Source of the DNA: Macrothele yani
Taxonomy: Eukaryota > Arthropoda > Arachnida > Araneae > Macrothelidae
Assembly (NCBI GenBank): GCA_039090855.1
Contig: CM077001.1
Coordinates: 119,972,922-120,036,921, forward strand
Reading direction: 5' to 3'
Length of the DNA stretch: 64,000 bases
Shown: in pieces, positions 54,252 to 64,000 of the stretch
Layout: every line of letters starts with the position of its first letter
How positions within the stretch are numbered: the stretch's first letter is position 1
Position numbers and translations under genes: made by a program
The notes under the pieces: generated by a model
What the model was told of the DNA's origin: nothing
Database searches by the model: none
What the model saw: only the letters and a program-made list of their open reading frames with translations

Positions 54252-54372
54252 GCCGCCCCGGTGACGCAGTGGTCTAAGCGATGACTTATGATCATTCGTC
54301 CATGTAGCGTCCGGGTTCGAATCCCGTGAGGCATGGATGTTTGTGTTTGTCTTTCGGCAATGGCTCTCAATA
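54252..54372 (+). mobile_element. tRNA-derived SINE family 1, 3'-truncated
   Basis: Head GCCGCCCCGGTGACGCAGTG with A box, and B box GGGTTCGAATCCC; it breaks off after the GGCAATGGCTCTC block. No tail and no duplication. Confidence 0.88.
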
Positions 54373-54602
54373 TGTTACTTGTCCAACACTGGTTATCTGT
54401 GTACATTGGTCAATTAGCGTACTGTTAATTCCATGTTTGATGTATACCTGTTCACAATGTGCTACATGATCAACACTGTCTATATCTATGTACATTGATC
54501 ATGTGGCATGCGGCCAACCATGTATGATTTGTACTTGTGACTGTGTAATTTCTGTCTCGTGTTTATGTCTCCATGTATGTCTTTGTACCACCAGGTGTCC
54601 AA

Positions 54603-55252
54603 CAGCGGCGTCGGAACCGCGGGGGCAGAGGGGGCAGTCGCCCCCGCACACAAATGAGTATGGGGGTAAAACATCACATTTGTCCCCTCAGTTTTCTTCT
54701 TTTTCAAATTACGTATGTTCATGATTGGAGCTCTCAAATATTCGGGGGTTTTTTTATGAGTTCATTTTGATGAAAGTTGAATATTGCTCTTCATTTTTTA
54801 TCATGAACTATCTAGAAATCTGAATATTTTTTTTTTATGTCACTCACTCCTGAGATGCCAAGAAATGCTAGCCCCATTAAACAGTCCAGACGGCTGGTTC
54901 CCGTTTCAAGACCAGCAATGATTTGTCTCATTAGGTGTAAAAAATTAGTCTTCCATCTAAAAAAAAAGGAGTAAAAATAAATAGGGAAATGGAAGTAAGG
55001 TGAAGATGAGATATAAGTTCCTTCAATGTTTAATTACAGCGTCTACGGCTAAAATTCCTATGGAATTCATACCAGTCAAGAAGTGTCAAGATCTATGGTT
55101 TAACGCCGTTCATTGCGTATAGTTAGTTTGCATTGAGAAACTACATGGATCACGTCTTCTTTTACAGTAGTACGATAAATTTTATGCCAGGGTGAAATAT
55201 TTTGTTCCCCGACATCTTGCCCCCGCTGTCAAAAAGCGTTCCGACACCACAG
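54603..55252. mobile_element. hAT MITE
   Basis: 650 bp with ends CAGCGGCGTCGGAACCGCGG and, from the right, CTGTGGTGTCGGAACGC. Flanks GTGTCCAA (54595-54602) and AGGTCCAA (55253-55260) match at six of eight positions, a decayed hAT duplication. Subterminal regions share GCGGGGGCA. No coding capacity. Confidence 0.65.
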
Positions 55253-55260
55253 AGGTCCAA

Positions 55261-56780
55261 TTAATCATTTAAAAAAAAAGTGGTTTGGCTTTACTCTGGC
55301 TGCTCTAAATAAATAAATTACGTAAAAATACAAGTACGGCACTGAATGATTTACAGTGCAATTTACAGAATTACAGTTGTTTGTGCTATGTATATATAAT
55401 TATGTATATTCTTGTTTCCTCGATGTTGTATACACAATGAAAGGGAAAATTAACTAGTCGAGGCCCGGGCTCATCTCTAATGTACACTATATACCTGAAA
55501 ACGTTCTTTTTTTTTTAATATACAGTATATATATATACTTTGGGATAACACCATCAGCTTTGGGTAAAATCTATATAAACGGAATTTTTTGACAAAATTT
55601 TCTACCAAGCACTTCAGAATTTGTGGCCTCTCGTACGCCACTTAGACCCCCCCCCTTCTGAATTGCTAACATCGCCACTAGTTGCAACACGAAATTCTTA
55701 ATTGAATCTGTGCCACTCAATTCAGGATGATCTTCAACATCCCTTGAGTTCACAAATGTTATTTGTCGATATTCAGGGTGGTCTTGTTTTCGTTTTACCC
55801 TGTTCGTTTGTTTTCAAAAATCTTTGTTTCCAGTATTCAGAGATTGAAAATGAACGTCAAACGGTATAAGTGTGATTATAAAGTCAAAAATCATAAGTGC
55901 GTTTCACTTCTATTTTACTTTATTTAACTTCATTTTATTTTCGCTCTTTTCAACATTTCTCAATAACAAAAATAATATAGACTCACACAAAATGTCTCAT
56001 TAAAGCGATATATATTTTGTGGGAGACCCCATGCTTACTTAAAAGCACGACACAATGCGCAGCATGTAAGTGCATATCTTTTACTACATAACATTTTCGC
56101 GCCTGATTTTGTGGCGCCATCTGCTGTGAAATAAAGAGATCTTTTCCGAAGATATCGCATCCTTTTTTTTTTTTTTTTTTAGCCTTTAAGAACTTTATGA
56201 AAACGTTTTCCTTGTTCGCTTTTCTTTAATCTCATTAAAAACAGTTTAAAACGACGAGAACTGGAAAGCACACCACTTTTCTGCTTTTTCATTTAGTCCT
56301 AAATAATGAAACCCAGTGAATAGAAGAGCGATATAAAAATGAAATGTATGTACATGGTGTAAAAAATTATATATTAATACTCTTATGAGTAAAAAATTAT
56401 ACGATTATTAAAATTATAAAAGTATTTAAAAGTAAACAAATAAAAAATAAATTCCCGGTCGCTTCCCTGTGTTTTTGTACAAGGAATTTTAGAGTTGACC
56501 CTGCTTTCATAGATTTCACTTCATGGGGGAGGGGGTGAACAGGGATTTTTTTTTTTTTCGTTACATTATACTTACCCCATCCATCTCTTCCGTAATAAAA
56601 AATAAACTGCAGGATTTAAAAATTGATAGCCGTCACGTTTGACTGCGTTTTAAATTTAAAAATAAATAAATAAATTTAATCTCTCTTACAACCAATGTAA
56701 CACCCCAATATCTTCAGTTTTGAAATTTAAAATTTTAGTGCAGCATTAATATCATTTAAATATTTATCTTTCCCTCATTT
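55261..56780. other. Spacer
   Basis: 1.5 kb of AT-rich DNA. Around 55620-55690 two short segments resemble hAT ends (CGTACGCCACTTAG and CATCGCCACTAG) next to a C-run, so a decayed hAT end may lie here. A 60-codon minus frame (55571-55753) is open, but I do not recognise it. Confidence 0.45.
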
Positions 56781-56789
56781 ACGGTGGGT

Positions 56790-57008
56790 TTTTTTTTTTT
56801 TTGGAGGTTTAACGACCACCGTGAGCAACTCAATGGGCTATAAGCAGTCGCCCGTCCCTAATTTAGGGTCATTAGTTCCAGGGAAGGGAAAGAGCCAGTG
56901 CCTTAAGACAAACACAACATCCATGCCTGACCGGGATTCGAACCCGGACCCCTTACAGACGAATGATCAGAGGCCAGCGCCTTAGACCACTGCGCCACCG
57001 GGGCGGCC
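56790..57008 (-). mobile_element. tRNA-derived SINE (family 1)
   Basis: Minus-strand, complete with poly-T, body, B box and A box. Short imperfect duplication GGTGGGTTTT / GGTGGTTTTC at about 56784 and 57010. Confidence 0.93.
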
Positions 57009-58140
57009 GGTGGTTTTCAGTTGCTTCGGTTCGGTGAGGAGCATTGAGCAGTGTTGCAGTGAAATAAAGGGCGACTAAAAACACTAGAGAGAGAGATAAA
57101 GACGTCTATTGCAGTCCAAGAAATCTAGCTCTGTAACACCAAATTCCGCGTATGAGGCCCAAAATCTCTCAGCGTCCATTTGATCTCCACATCCACCAAG
57201 CACGTACAATATTGCTAATTCTTGAAAAGAACCTATAACTAAAAAGTAACAACACATACGAACCGCATTACACACACGACGATCCGCGGTAGGTATACTT
57301 AAGCAAAAGGTTCTTTCTCACGCGTCCTTCGGTAACATATAATGGGAAAATGTGACTTTTTTGTTTGTTTATTTATTTTTGATGATTGATCATTGACTTA
57401 AAATAATAATAATAATAATAATTAAATTCAGAACTTAAAGGTAAGAAATTAATTTTTTTGGTTTAGAAATTATTTTTTTTAAATTGAACGAAAAATCTGT
57501 TTGGTGATCTTGTAACATTATTGGGGAGCTTCGTATAAGATTGGAAGCGCTTCAGCCCCCATGAAATCGTCTAGTGAAACCCCTGGCTTTTTTTTTTCAT
57601 GACATTTAAAGCTCAATATTAAAAATGCTATTGGAAATGCCACTATTTTGCAATATTTCAATTAATCTCATCACTTAATTAACCTTCAGCAATTCACTGA
57701 AACTCGCTTTTTTTTTCTTTTTTTCTTTTTCCATTTTCATGAAGCAAATAAACTTGTTTGCTAGATCAACACAAATTGCAGCAAAGGCATGGTGGACAGG
57801 AAAGGCAGGGATACTTGGACGTCAAGAAATTATTCTGGATGTGCACAAGAGAGCCGAAGAACAGTGAAACAAAAATTTCAAAGTGTGTGAAGAATAGGAT
57901 GAAAGAAATGATCCAGCATCCTAATAGGTTAAGCGAAAGTTGCTATGAATATTGTGAGTTATTATGTTAGAACATGAAAGCAAAGATTAATTTGGGATAA
58001 ATGCAGATGATGTCACAGTGAAAGAAGGTAAACACAGCAGGGATTTAAAAAGGAAAAGGTTTGTAAAGTTATAAAATCACTTCAAAGATCAAACAAAGGT
58101 ATTTCGCTCTTTCCACGTTTTAAGTGAGTCACGGAAAAAT
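57009..58140. other. Spacer
   Basis: Contains an AATAAT microsatellite at 57402-57421 and T-runs. A 70-codon plus frame at 57758-57970 is open, but without recognisable motifs. Confidence 0.5.
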
Positions 58141-58142
58141 TC

Positions 58143-58222
58143 TCATTGGCCGCCACCGGGAATTGAACCCAGGGTCTTTCCGTTACGCGCCGGATTTGCT
58201 TCCACTACACCACAGCGACCTC
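58143..58222 (-). tRNA. tRNA-like sequence (pseudo-tRNA or SINE head)
   Basis: On the minus strand, GGTCGCTGTGGTGTAGTGGA is followed by an A-box-like region, and CTGGGTTCAATTCCCGG forms a perfect 5-7-5 T-arm. The 3' part can pair with the 5' part as an acceptor stem using several G-U pairs. The D-arm does not fold well. I think this is a tRNA-derived pseudogene or the head of a third SINE family rather than a working tRNA. Confidence 0.45.
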
Positions 58223-58377
58223 GAGTTGCTCCAGACTCACACAACGTGGAATGAGCGAAGACCTTTGTTTGATGTTCCTGGTCCACGTCTAATGTCTGTA
58301 TTAATTTTTCATTTCAAAGATGCAGTGCCACTGGCCCATAGCCAGACAAAGAAACTGGAAGGGGCAGCTGATGATTG

Positions 58378-58446
58378 AGGTCTGGCAAAAGATATAAAAG
58401 TGGTCGGGCAAAAGATATAAAAGTGGTCGGGCAAAAGATATGAAAG
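58378..58446. repeat. Short tandem repeat, ~25-bp unit, 3 copies
   Basis: Units based on GTCGGGCAAAAGATATAAAA repeated nearly perfectly. Confidence 0.9.
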
Positions 58447-58534
58447 AGCACAGGAGTGTGAAACGCTAGGACGGCCTAAAAAATTACAGCTTGTGTGCTG
58501 CCCGGACTATGGCCCTGTAGTAACCTCCGGGGGG

Positions 58535-58764
58535 GCCGCCCCGGTGGCGCAGTGGTCTAAGGCGTTGGCCTCTGATCATTCGTACGAAGGGGGTCCGGGT
58601 TCGAATCCCGGTGAGGCATGGATGTTGTGTTTGTCTTACGGCACTGGCACTCTCCCTTCCCTGGAACCAGTGACCCTAAATTAGGGACGGGCGACTGCTT
58701 ATAGCCCATTGAGTTGCTCACGGTGGTCGTTAAACCTCCAATCAAAATAAAAAAAAAAAAAAAA
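58535..58764 (+). mobile_element. tRNA-derived SINE (family 1)
   Basis: Plus-strand, complete, with intact A and B boxes and a long poly-A. Exact duplication AACCTCCGGGG at 58522-58532 and 58765-58775. The near-perfect duplication and long tail suggest a young copy. Confidence 0.96.
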
Positions 58765-59032
58765 AACCTCCGGGGCACATGACGTAAAAGTTGAGATGTT
58801 AAAATATGATAGTGACCTTGTCATTCATTGATTCAGTTCTGTTGAAAGTTAGGAGTTGTCTTATGAACTTGTGCTTTGCATAAGTGAAAAAGGTGATCAG
58901 TCAGAATGTAAGATCTATGGTGATATTAGCCTGTCGAGTATGTAACGGGTTTGGAAATATCATCAACACACTACGAGGCTTTATATGAAATAATTTGTGA
59001 GATTTACTGAGTGGTTTTATTCCTGATAAGAG

Positions 59033-59250
59033 GCCGCCCCGGTGGCGCAGTGGTCTAAGGCGCTGGCCTCTGATCATTCGTCCGTAAGGGGTCCGGGTTC
59101 GAATCCCGGTCAGGCATGGATGTTGTGTTTGTCTTACGGCACTGGCTCTCTCCCTTCCCTGGAGCCAGTGACCCTAAATTAGGGACGGGCGACTGCTTAT
59201 AGCCCATTGAGTTGCTCACGGTGGTCGTTAAACTTCCAATCCAATCCAAT
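59033..59250 (+). mobile_element. tRNA-derived SINE (family 1), AATCC tail
   Basis: Plus-strand, complete, with intact promoter boxes. The tail is AATCCAATCCAATC instead of poly-A. Duplication CCTGATAAGAG at 59022-59032 and 59251-59261. Confidence 0.95.
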
Positions 59251-59436
59251 CCTGATAAGAGTTGCGCTAATCAATTTTTGAATTAGGCATGATGATTGAA
59301 AAAGATCTGTCTGTTGATCAGAAAGTTTTTCTTGAATTTAAAGATATGGAGAAAACTTATTATTAAGTGTTTCCATGGAAGGTCTTGAGAAATTATTGTG
59401 AGACTGGGAATATTCTTGAATGTGTGAAAGTTATGT

Positions 59437-59647
59437 TGGTGGCGCAGTGGTCTAAGCGATGGCTTATGACCATTCGTCCGGGAGGGGTCCGGGTTCGAAT
59501 CCCTGTGAGTCATGGATGTTGTGTTTGTCTTACGGTACTGGCTCTCTCTCCCTTCCCTGGAACCAATGGCCCTAAATTAGGGACTGGCGACTGCTTATAG
59601 TCCATTGAGTTGCTCACGGTGGTCGTTAAAGCCTTCAATAAAAAAAA
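59437..59647 (+). mobile_element. tRNA-derived SINE family 1, 5'-truncated
   Basis: Starts within the head (GGTGGCGCAGTGG), lacking the first bases. Poly-A tail. Exact duplication AAGTTATGT at 59428-59436 and 59648-59656 shows that truncation happened at insertion. Confidence 0.94.
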
Positions 59648-59699
59648 AAGTTATGTATGCTGGAAGTAGAGCGCATTTACATGTATTTTATCGAATTTT

Positions 59700-59786
59700 T
59701 TTTTTAATTGGAGGTTTAACGACCACAAAGAGCAACTCAATGGGCTATAAGCAGTCGCCCGTCCCTAATTTAGGGTCACTGGTTGA
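59700..59786 (-). mobile_element. tRNA-derived SINE family 1, 3' half only
   Basis: Minus-strand 3' body and tail only; it breaks off after the GGGTCACTGGTT block, directly against the LINE fragment that follows. Confidence 0.9.
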
Positions 59787-60065
59787 ATTTGTTTTTCATT
59801 GGCGCAGCCGTCAGACAAGGTTGTGTAATGTCACCATATACGTATTAAAATACAATAATTATGGATGCATGCATGCGTGATGCCAAATCAGGCAACATTG
59901 GTTTATGTCTTGGAAATTTCCTTGTATGCAAGTTGATATATGCTGATGACACAATCCTGTTGTATAACAGCAAAAGCGATTGACGGAGTAGGTTGCCCAG
60001 GGCGAACGAAGTGTGTATGAAATTCAAACTGAACATAAATAAGTGAAAACCCAAAATTATTATGC
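59787..60065 (+). pseudogene. LINE reverse transcriptase fragment
   Basis: Plus-strand piece with VRQGCVMSPYTY, a stop, then MDACMRDAKSGNIGLCLGNF, LIYADDTILLYNSKSD (catalytic Asp pair intact), a stop, and KFKLNINK. These blocks, especially QGC(V)MSP and YADDT, identify a non-LTR reverse transcriptase of a clade different from the RTE copies in this window. Nothing of the endonuclease is present. Confidence 0.75.
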
Positions 60066-60077
60066 GAGAAACTGTTT

Positions 60078-60240
60078 TAGTCAAAATGCTACAGCGAGGA
60101 ACTGTCAGTCATAAGTGAAAGATTAGTCAAAATGGTAGAGTGAAGAATTGTTACTACTATGCAAGGTTAGTTCAAAAGGTAGAACGAGGAGCTGTTAGAG
60201 AGTAATAAATGCAAAATTAGTCAAAATGGTAGAGAGCTTT
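60078..60240. repeat. Degenerate tandem repeat, ~45-55-bp unit
   Basis: About four diverged units starting TTAGTCAAAATGGTAGA or close variants. It follows the LINE fragment and may derive from its downstream sequence. Confidence 0.65.
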
Positions 60241-60423
60241 AGACAAAGCGAAGGAGTTTGTATATGTACACTGCTCGACACAGAAATTTCCCCACCCGGA
60301 AGGGGTGAGGATAGAAAGGTGAAATTGAGCATGCAAATAGGAATACGTATGGGTTTATCTTGATGTCATTTTCAGCCATGTACAGTGTTTATCAGATGAG
60401 ATAATTAGCACAATGGTTACCCT

Positions 60424-63400
60424 TTAGTAAGTGGTTGCACCACTGCGAACGGCAATACAGGCTGCAATATGGCGCGGCAATGAGTCATACAGTCGACGGA
60501 TATCGTCCCGAGGAATGAAACACCAAGCAAAGTTGACTTGCTCCCATAATTCATCGAGATCGTGCTCAGGCCGATTCGATTGCAGACGACGTCCAATGTG
60601 GTCCCGCAGGTTTTCGATTGAGAATAAATCGGGCGATCTTGCTGGCCATGGCAGTGTTTGAACATGTTGCAAACATTATCTCGAGTCCGAGCGGTGTGTG
60701 CACGGGCGTTTTCATTCTGGAAAATGGGGTGCTGTAGTCCATTCGGGAACGGTATCAAAATGAGTTACAGAACCTTCCTGACATATCGTGCAGCTGCCAT
60801 TGTGCATACAGTGATTCACAATAGCACCCCATACCATGATGCCTGCCTGATGGGCGGTGTTGCGGTCGTGGGCGGTGTTGCGGTCTCCAGGGTGTCGCTA
60901 GACACGGATCCGTCCACTCACTAGGGTGTCGCTAGACACGGAACCGTCCACTCACCTGAGTGTCGCTAGACACGGATCCGTCCCCTCACCAGGGTATCGC
61001 TTGACACGGATCCGTCCACTCACCAGGTTGTCGCTTGACACGGATCCGACCACTCACCAGGGTGTCGCCAGACACGGATCCGTCTACTCACCAGGGTGTC
61101 GCTAGACACGGATCCGTCCACTCACCAGGGTGTCGCTTGACACGGATCCGACCACTCATCAGGGTGTCGCCAGACACAGATCCGTCTACTCACCAGGGTG
61201 TCGCTAGACACGGATCCGTCCACTCACCAGGGTGTCGCTTGACACGGATCCGACCACTCACCAGGGTGTCGCCAGACACGGATCCCTCTAATCACCAGGG
61301 TGTCGCTAGACATGGATCCGTCCACTCACCAGGGTGTCGCTTGACACGGATCCGACCACTCACCAGGGTGTCGCCAGACACAGATCCTTCTACCCAGCAG
61401 GGTGTCGCCAGACACGGATCCCTCTAATCACCAGGGTGTCGCTAGACATGGATCCGTCCACTCACCAGGGTGTCGCTTGACACGGATCCGACCACTCACC
61501 AGGGTGTCGCCAGACACAGATCCTTCTACCCAGCAGGGTGTCGCTAGACACGGATCCGACCACTCACCAGGGTGTCGTCAGACACGGATCCGTCTACTCA
61601 CCAGGGTGTCGCTAGACACGGATCCGTCCACTCACCAGGGTGTCGCTTGACACGGATCCGACCACTCGCCAGGGTGTCGCCAGACACAGATCAGTCTACT
61701 CACCAGGGTGTCGCTAGATACGGATCCGTCCACTCACCAGGGTGTCGCCAGACACAGATCCGTCTACTCACCAGGGTGTCACTAGATACGGATCCGTCCA
61801 CTCACCAGGGTGTCGCTTGACACGGATCCGACCACCTACCAGGGTGTCGCCGGACACAGATCCGTCTACTCACCATGGTGTCGCTAGACACGGATCCGTC
61901 CACTCACCAGGGTGTCGCTTGACACGGATCCGACCACTCACCAGGGTGTCGCCAGACACGGATCCGTCTACTCACCAGGGTGTCGCTAGACACAGATCCG
62001 TCCACTCACCAGGGTGTCGCTTGACACGGATCCGACCACTCACCAGGGTGTCGCCAGACACAGATCCTTCTACTCACCAGGGTGTCGCTAGACACGGAAC
62101 CGTCCACTCACCAGCGTGTCGCTAGACACGGATCCGTCCACTCACCAGGGTGTAGCTTGACACGGATCCGTCCACTCACCAGGTTGTCGCTTGACCCGGA
62201 TCCGACCACTCAGTAGGGTGTCGCCAGACACGGAATCGTCTACTCACCAGGGTGTCGCTAGACATGGATCCGTCCACTCACCAGGGTGTCGCTAGATACG
62301 GATCCGTCCACTCACCAGGGTGTCGCTTGACACGGATCCGACCACCTACCAGGGTGTCATCAGACACAGATCCGTCTACTCACCAGGGTGTCGCTTGACA
62401 CGGATCCGACCACCTACCAGGGTGTCGCCGGACACAGATCCGTCTACTCATCATGGTGTCGCTAGGCACGGATCCGTCCACTCACCAGGGTGTCGCCAGA
62501 CACGGATCCGTCTACTCACCAGGGTATCGCTAGACACAGATCCGTCCACTCACCAGGGTGTCGCTTGACACGGATCCGACCACTCACCAGTGTGTCGCCA
62601 GACACAGATCCTTCTACTCACCAGGGTGTCGCTAGACACGGAACCGTCCACTCACCAGCGTGCCGCTAGACACGGATCCGTCCACTCACCAGGGTGTCGC
62701 TTGACACGTATCCGACCACTCACCAGGGTGTCGCCAGACACAGATCCTTCTACTCACCAGGGTGTCGCTAGACACGGAACCGTCCACTCACCAGCGTGCC
62801 GCTAGACACGGATCCGTCCACTCACCAGGCTGTCGCTTGACACGGATCAGTCCACTCACCAGGTTGTCGCTTGACCCGGATCCGACCACTCACCAGGGTG
62901 TCGCCAGACACGGATCCGTCTACTCACCAGGGTGTCGCTAGACACTGATCCGTCCATTCACCAGGGTGTCGCTTGACACGGATCCGACCACTCATCAGGG
63001 TGTCGCCAGACACAGATCCGTCTACTCACCAGGGTGTCGCTAGATACGGATCAGTCCTCTCACCAGGGTGTCGCTTGACACGGATCCGACCACCTACCAG
63101 GGTGTCGCCAGACACAGATCCGTCTACTCACCAGGGTGTCGCTTGACACGGAACCGACCACTCACCAGGGTGTCGCTTGACACGGATCCGACCACTCACC
63201 AGGGTGTCGCCAGACACAGTTCCGTCTACTCACCAGGGTGTCGCTAGACAGGGATCCGTCCACTCACCAGGGTGTCGCTTGACACGGAACCGACCACTCA
63301 CCAGGGTGTCGCCAGACACAGATCCGTCTACTCACCATGGTGTCGCTAGACACGGATCCGTCGATCGTCAGCACTCAGATTGAAACGGGATTCATCATAA

Positions 63401-63844
63401 GACCACAATGTTCCATTCGTGACCCCATTTCGCATGACTTCGGCACCAAGCTGCGATGGCTGGCAGTCAATGGCAGTCAACATAACGGTTGCCTTCCGCG
63501 CAGGTTTGCCACATGTGACCTTCGGTTTATAATTCGGGTCGTTATGGCGACGTCCATGGCCGATGGCACAGCACGTCGAATATCGGCTGCAGTGCTTTCT
63601 GATGACGAACGAGCGTGTCGAACAATCCCGCCGGTCCAGGCATGCTGGCCTCTGTCGAACTGCACCACTTCAGCTCCGACGCATGTACCGTAGCCACAGG
63701 TGCCAACAGCGTCGAACAGTTCGTGCATCCCGTTGCACACGTGCAGAGATACGACTTGTAGACCAGCCCGCTTCACACAGGTCTACGATCTTTCTGAAAC
63801 GTATCCAAATGGCGATAAACCTGCCGACGGCGTGTACCCGGCAT
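60424..63844 (-). pseudogene. Tc1 transposase split by its own minisatellite
   Basis: Starts at 63844 with MPGTRRRQVYRHLDTFQKDR. The DNA-binding part is frameshifted (SARVQRDARTVRRCW). The first catalytic block is SYDESRFNLSADDRRIRV, near 63390-63360. The 34-bp array then intervenes (63365-60886). The protein resumes with WRHPGDRNTAHDRNTAHQ, IMVWGAI, FQNENARAHTA-like text (Glu in place of the second Asp), WPARSPDLFSIENLRDHIGR (catalytic Glu) and ends with AVRSGATTY. A local duplication of an RNTAH segment is also visible at about 60850-60885. Dead, but all domains can be followed in order. Confidence 0.85.
60886..63365. repeat. 34-bp minisatellite, about 73 units
   Basis: Near-perfect array with period 34; the basic unit is CACTCACCAGGGTGTCGC plus TAGACACGGATCCGTC. 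On the minus strand one unit reads in the transposase frame as RRIRV, stop, RHPGE, that is, the codons just after the first catalytic block (RRIRVWRHPGE in related copies). Three unit types alternate: GCTAGACAC with GTCCACT, GCTTGACAC with GACCACT, and GCCAGACACA with GTCTACT, giving a 102-bp higher-order repeat. Longer blocks of 170 bases are also duplicated. Most units contain a GGATCC site. The reading frames in the array are artefacts. Confidence 0.95.
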
Positions 63845-64000
63845 TTTTGGCCTTTGCTGAACAGTTTCCTAGCTCAAAAAACAAATCTGAAACGTCCGCG
63901 ACACTTCCACCTGCGATCACACATTACCATCCCTGGTGGTACCTTTATCTCACGAACGTGTGACATCATCGGCTCCGGTTTAGCTTCGCATATCTCGAGT

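Larger units (their letters stand above)
60269..64000 (-). mobile_element. Tc1-type transposon expanded by an internal minisatellite
   Basis: The left end after TA (60267-60268) reads CACTGCTCGACACAGAAATT. The right end lies beyond the window. The element contains one minus-strand transposase relic split by a 2.5-kb tandem array. Without the array it would have normal Tc1 size. Confidence 0.82.

Noticed and set aside
57758..57970. Possible 70-codon gene
   Set aside because: No motif, no supporting context and AT-rich surroundings; most likely chance.
60886..63365. CRISPR array
   Set aside because: Units abut without unique spacers, and the setting is a eukaryotic transposon.
61035..63383. 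Series of repetitive open frames rich in DTDPSTHQGVARHGS-like text
   Set aside because: Artefact of the 34-bp minisatellite; three units (102 bp) preserve frame. No start context, signal or non-repetitive domain.
1..64000. Host protein-coding gene with introns
   Set aside because: I looked for conserved blocks outside transposons and found none I could support; short unassigned exons cannot be excluded without RNA evidence or homology search.

Overview
The window looks like non-coding DNA from a metazoan nuclear genome, most likely an arthropod or another invertebrate. The evidence is AT-rich spacer DNA with simple repeats, no prokaryotic gene organisation, and a dense mix of Tc1, mariner, hAT, Penelope and RTE elements plus tRNA-derived SINEs. 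I cannot name the species. I found no convincing host gene and no intact transposase. Every long reading frame that I can assign belongs to a decayed mobile element or is a shadow of a tandem repeat.

Layout. 1-9.4 kb: a full-length Tc1 copy, two small foldbacks, a deleted mariner-like element with long inverted ends, and a mariner relic whose C-terminal codons have become a 111-bp satellite. 9.4-17.2 kb: a Tc1 split by a Ty3/gypsy RT fragment, a 1.25-kb foldback, and two further Tc1/mariner elements. 17.2-32.6 kb: a hAT MITE, a dimer of a GATATCGG-rich MITE, RTE 3' ends, SINEs of two families, and two inverted copies of a 1.5-2.1 kb composite repeat. One of these copies is split by a Tc1.

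32.6-42 kb is a readable stratigraphy. A non-autonomous hAT (8-bp duplication) contains a Penelope-like element (11-bp duplication), which itself contains an almost full-length RTE LINE and a second copy of the first Tc1. A hAT transposase relic follows. 43.0-46.9 kb is a second stack: a mariner-like element contains a Penelope-like element (12-bp duplication), which contains another mariner-like element, which contains a solo LTR. 47-60 kb holds a reverse copy of the non-autonomous hAT, a second hAT transposase relic, a hAT MITE and a cluster of SINEs. 60.3-64 kb is a Tc1 whose transposase is interrupted by about 2.5 kb of a 34-bp minisatellite made from its own codons.

The most unusual signal is that two unrelated transposase relics (mariner at 6.1-7.8 kb, Tc1 at 60.9-63.4 kb) each gave rise to a tandem array from an internal coding segment. 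In addition, three mariner-like elements carry inverted terminal arms that include transposase coding ends, two Tc1 copies share the same disabling deletion, and hammerhead-like motifs lie in the Penelope-like ends. All identifications rest on reading motifs by eye; none was checked against a database.
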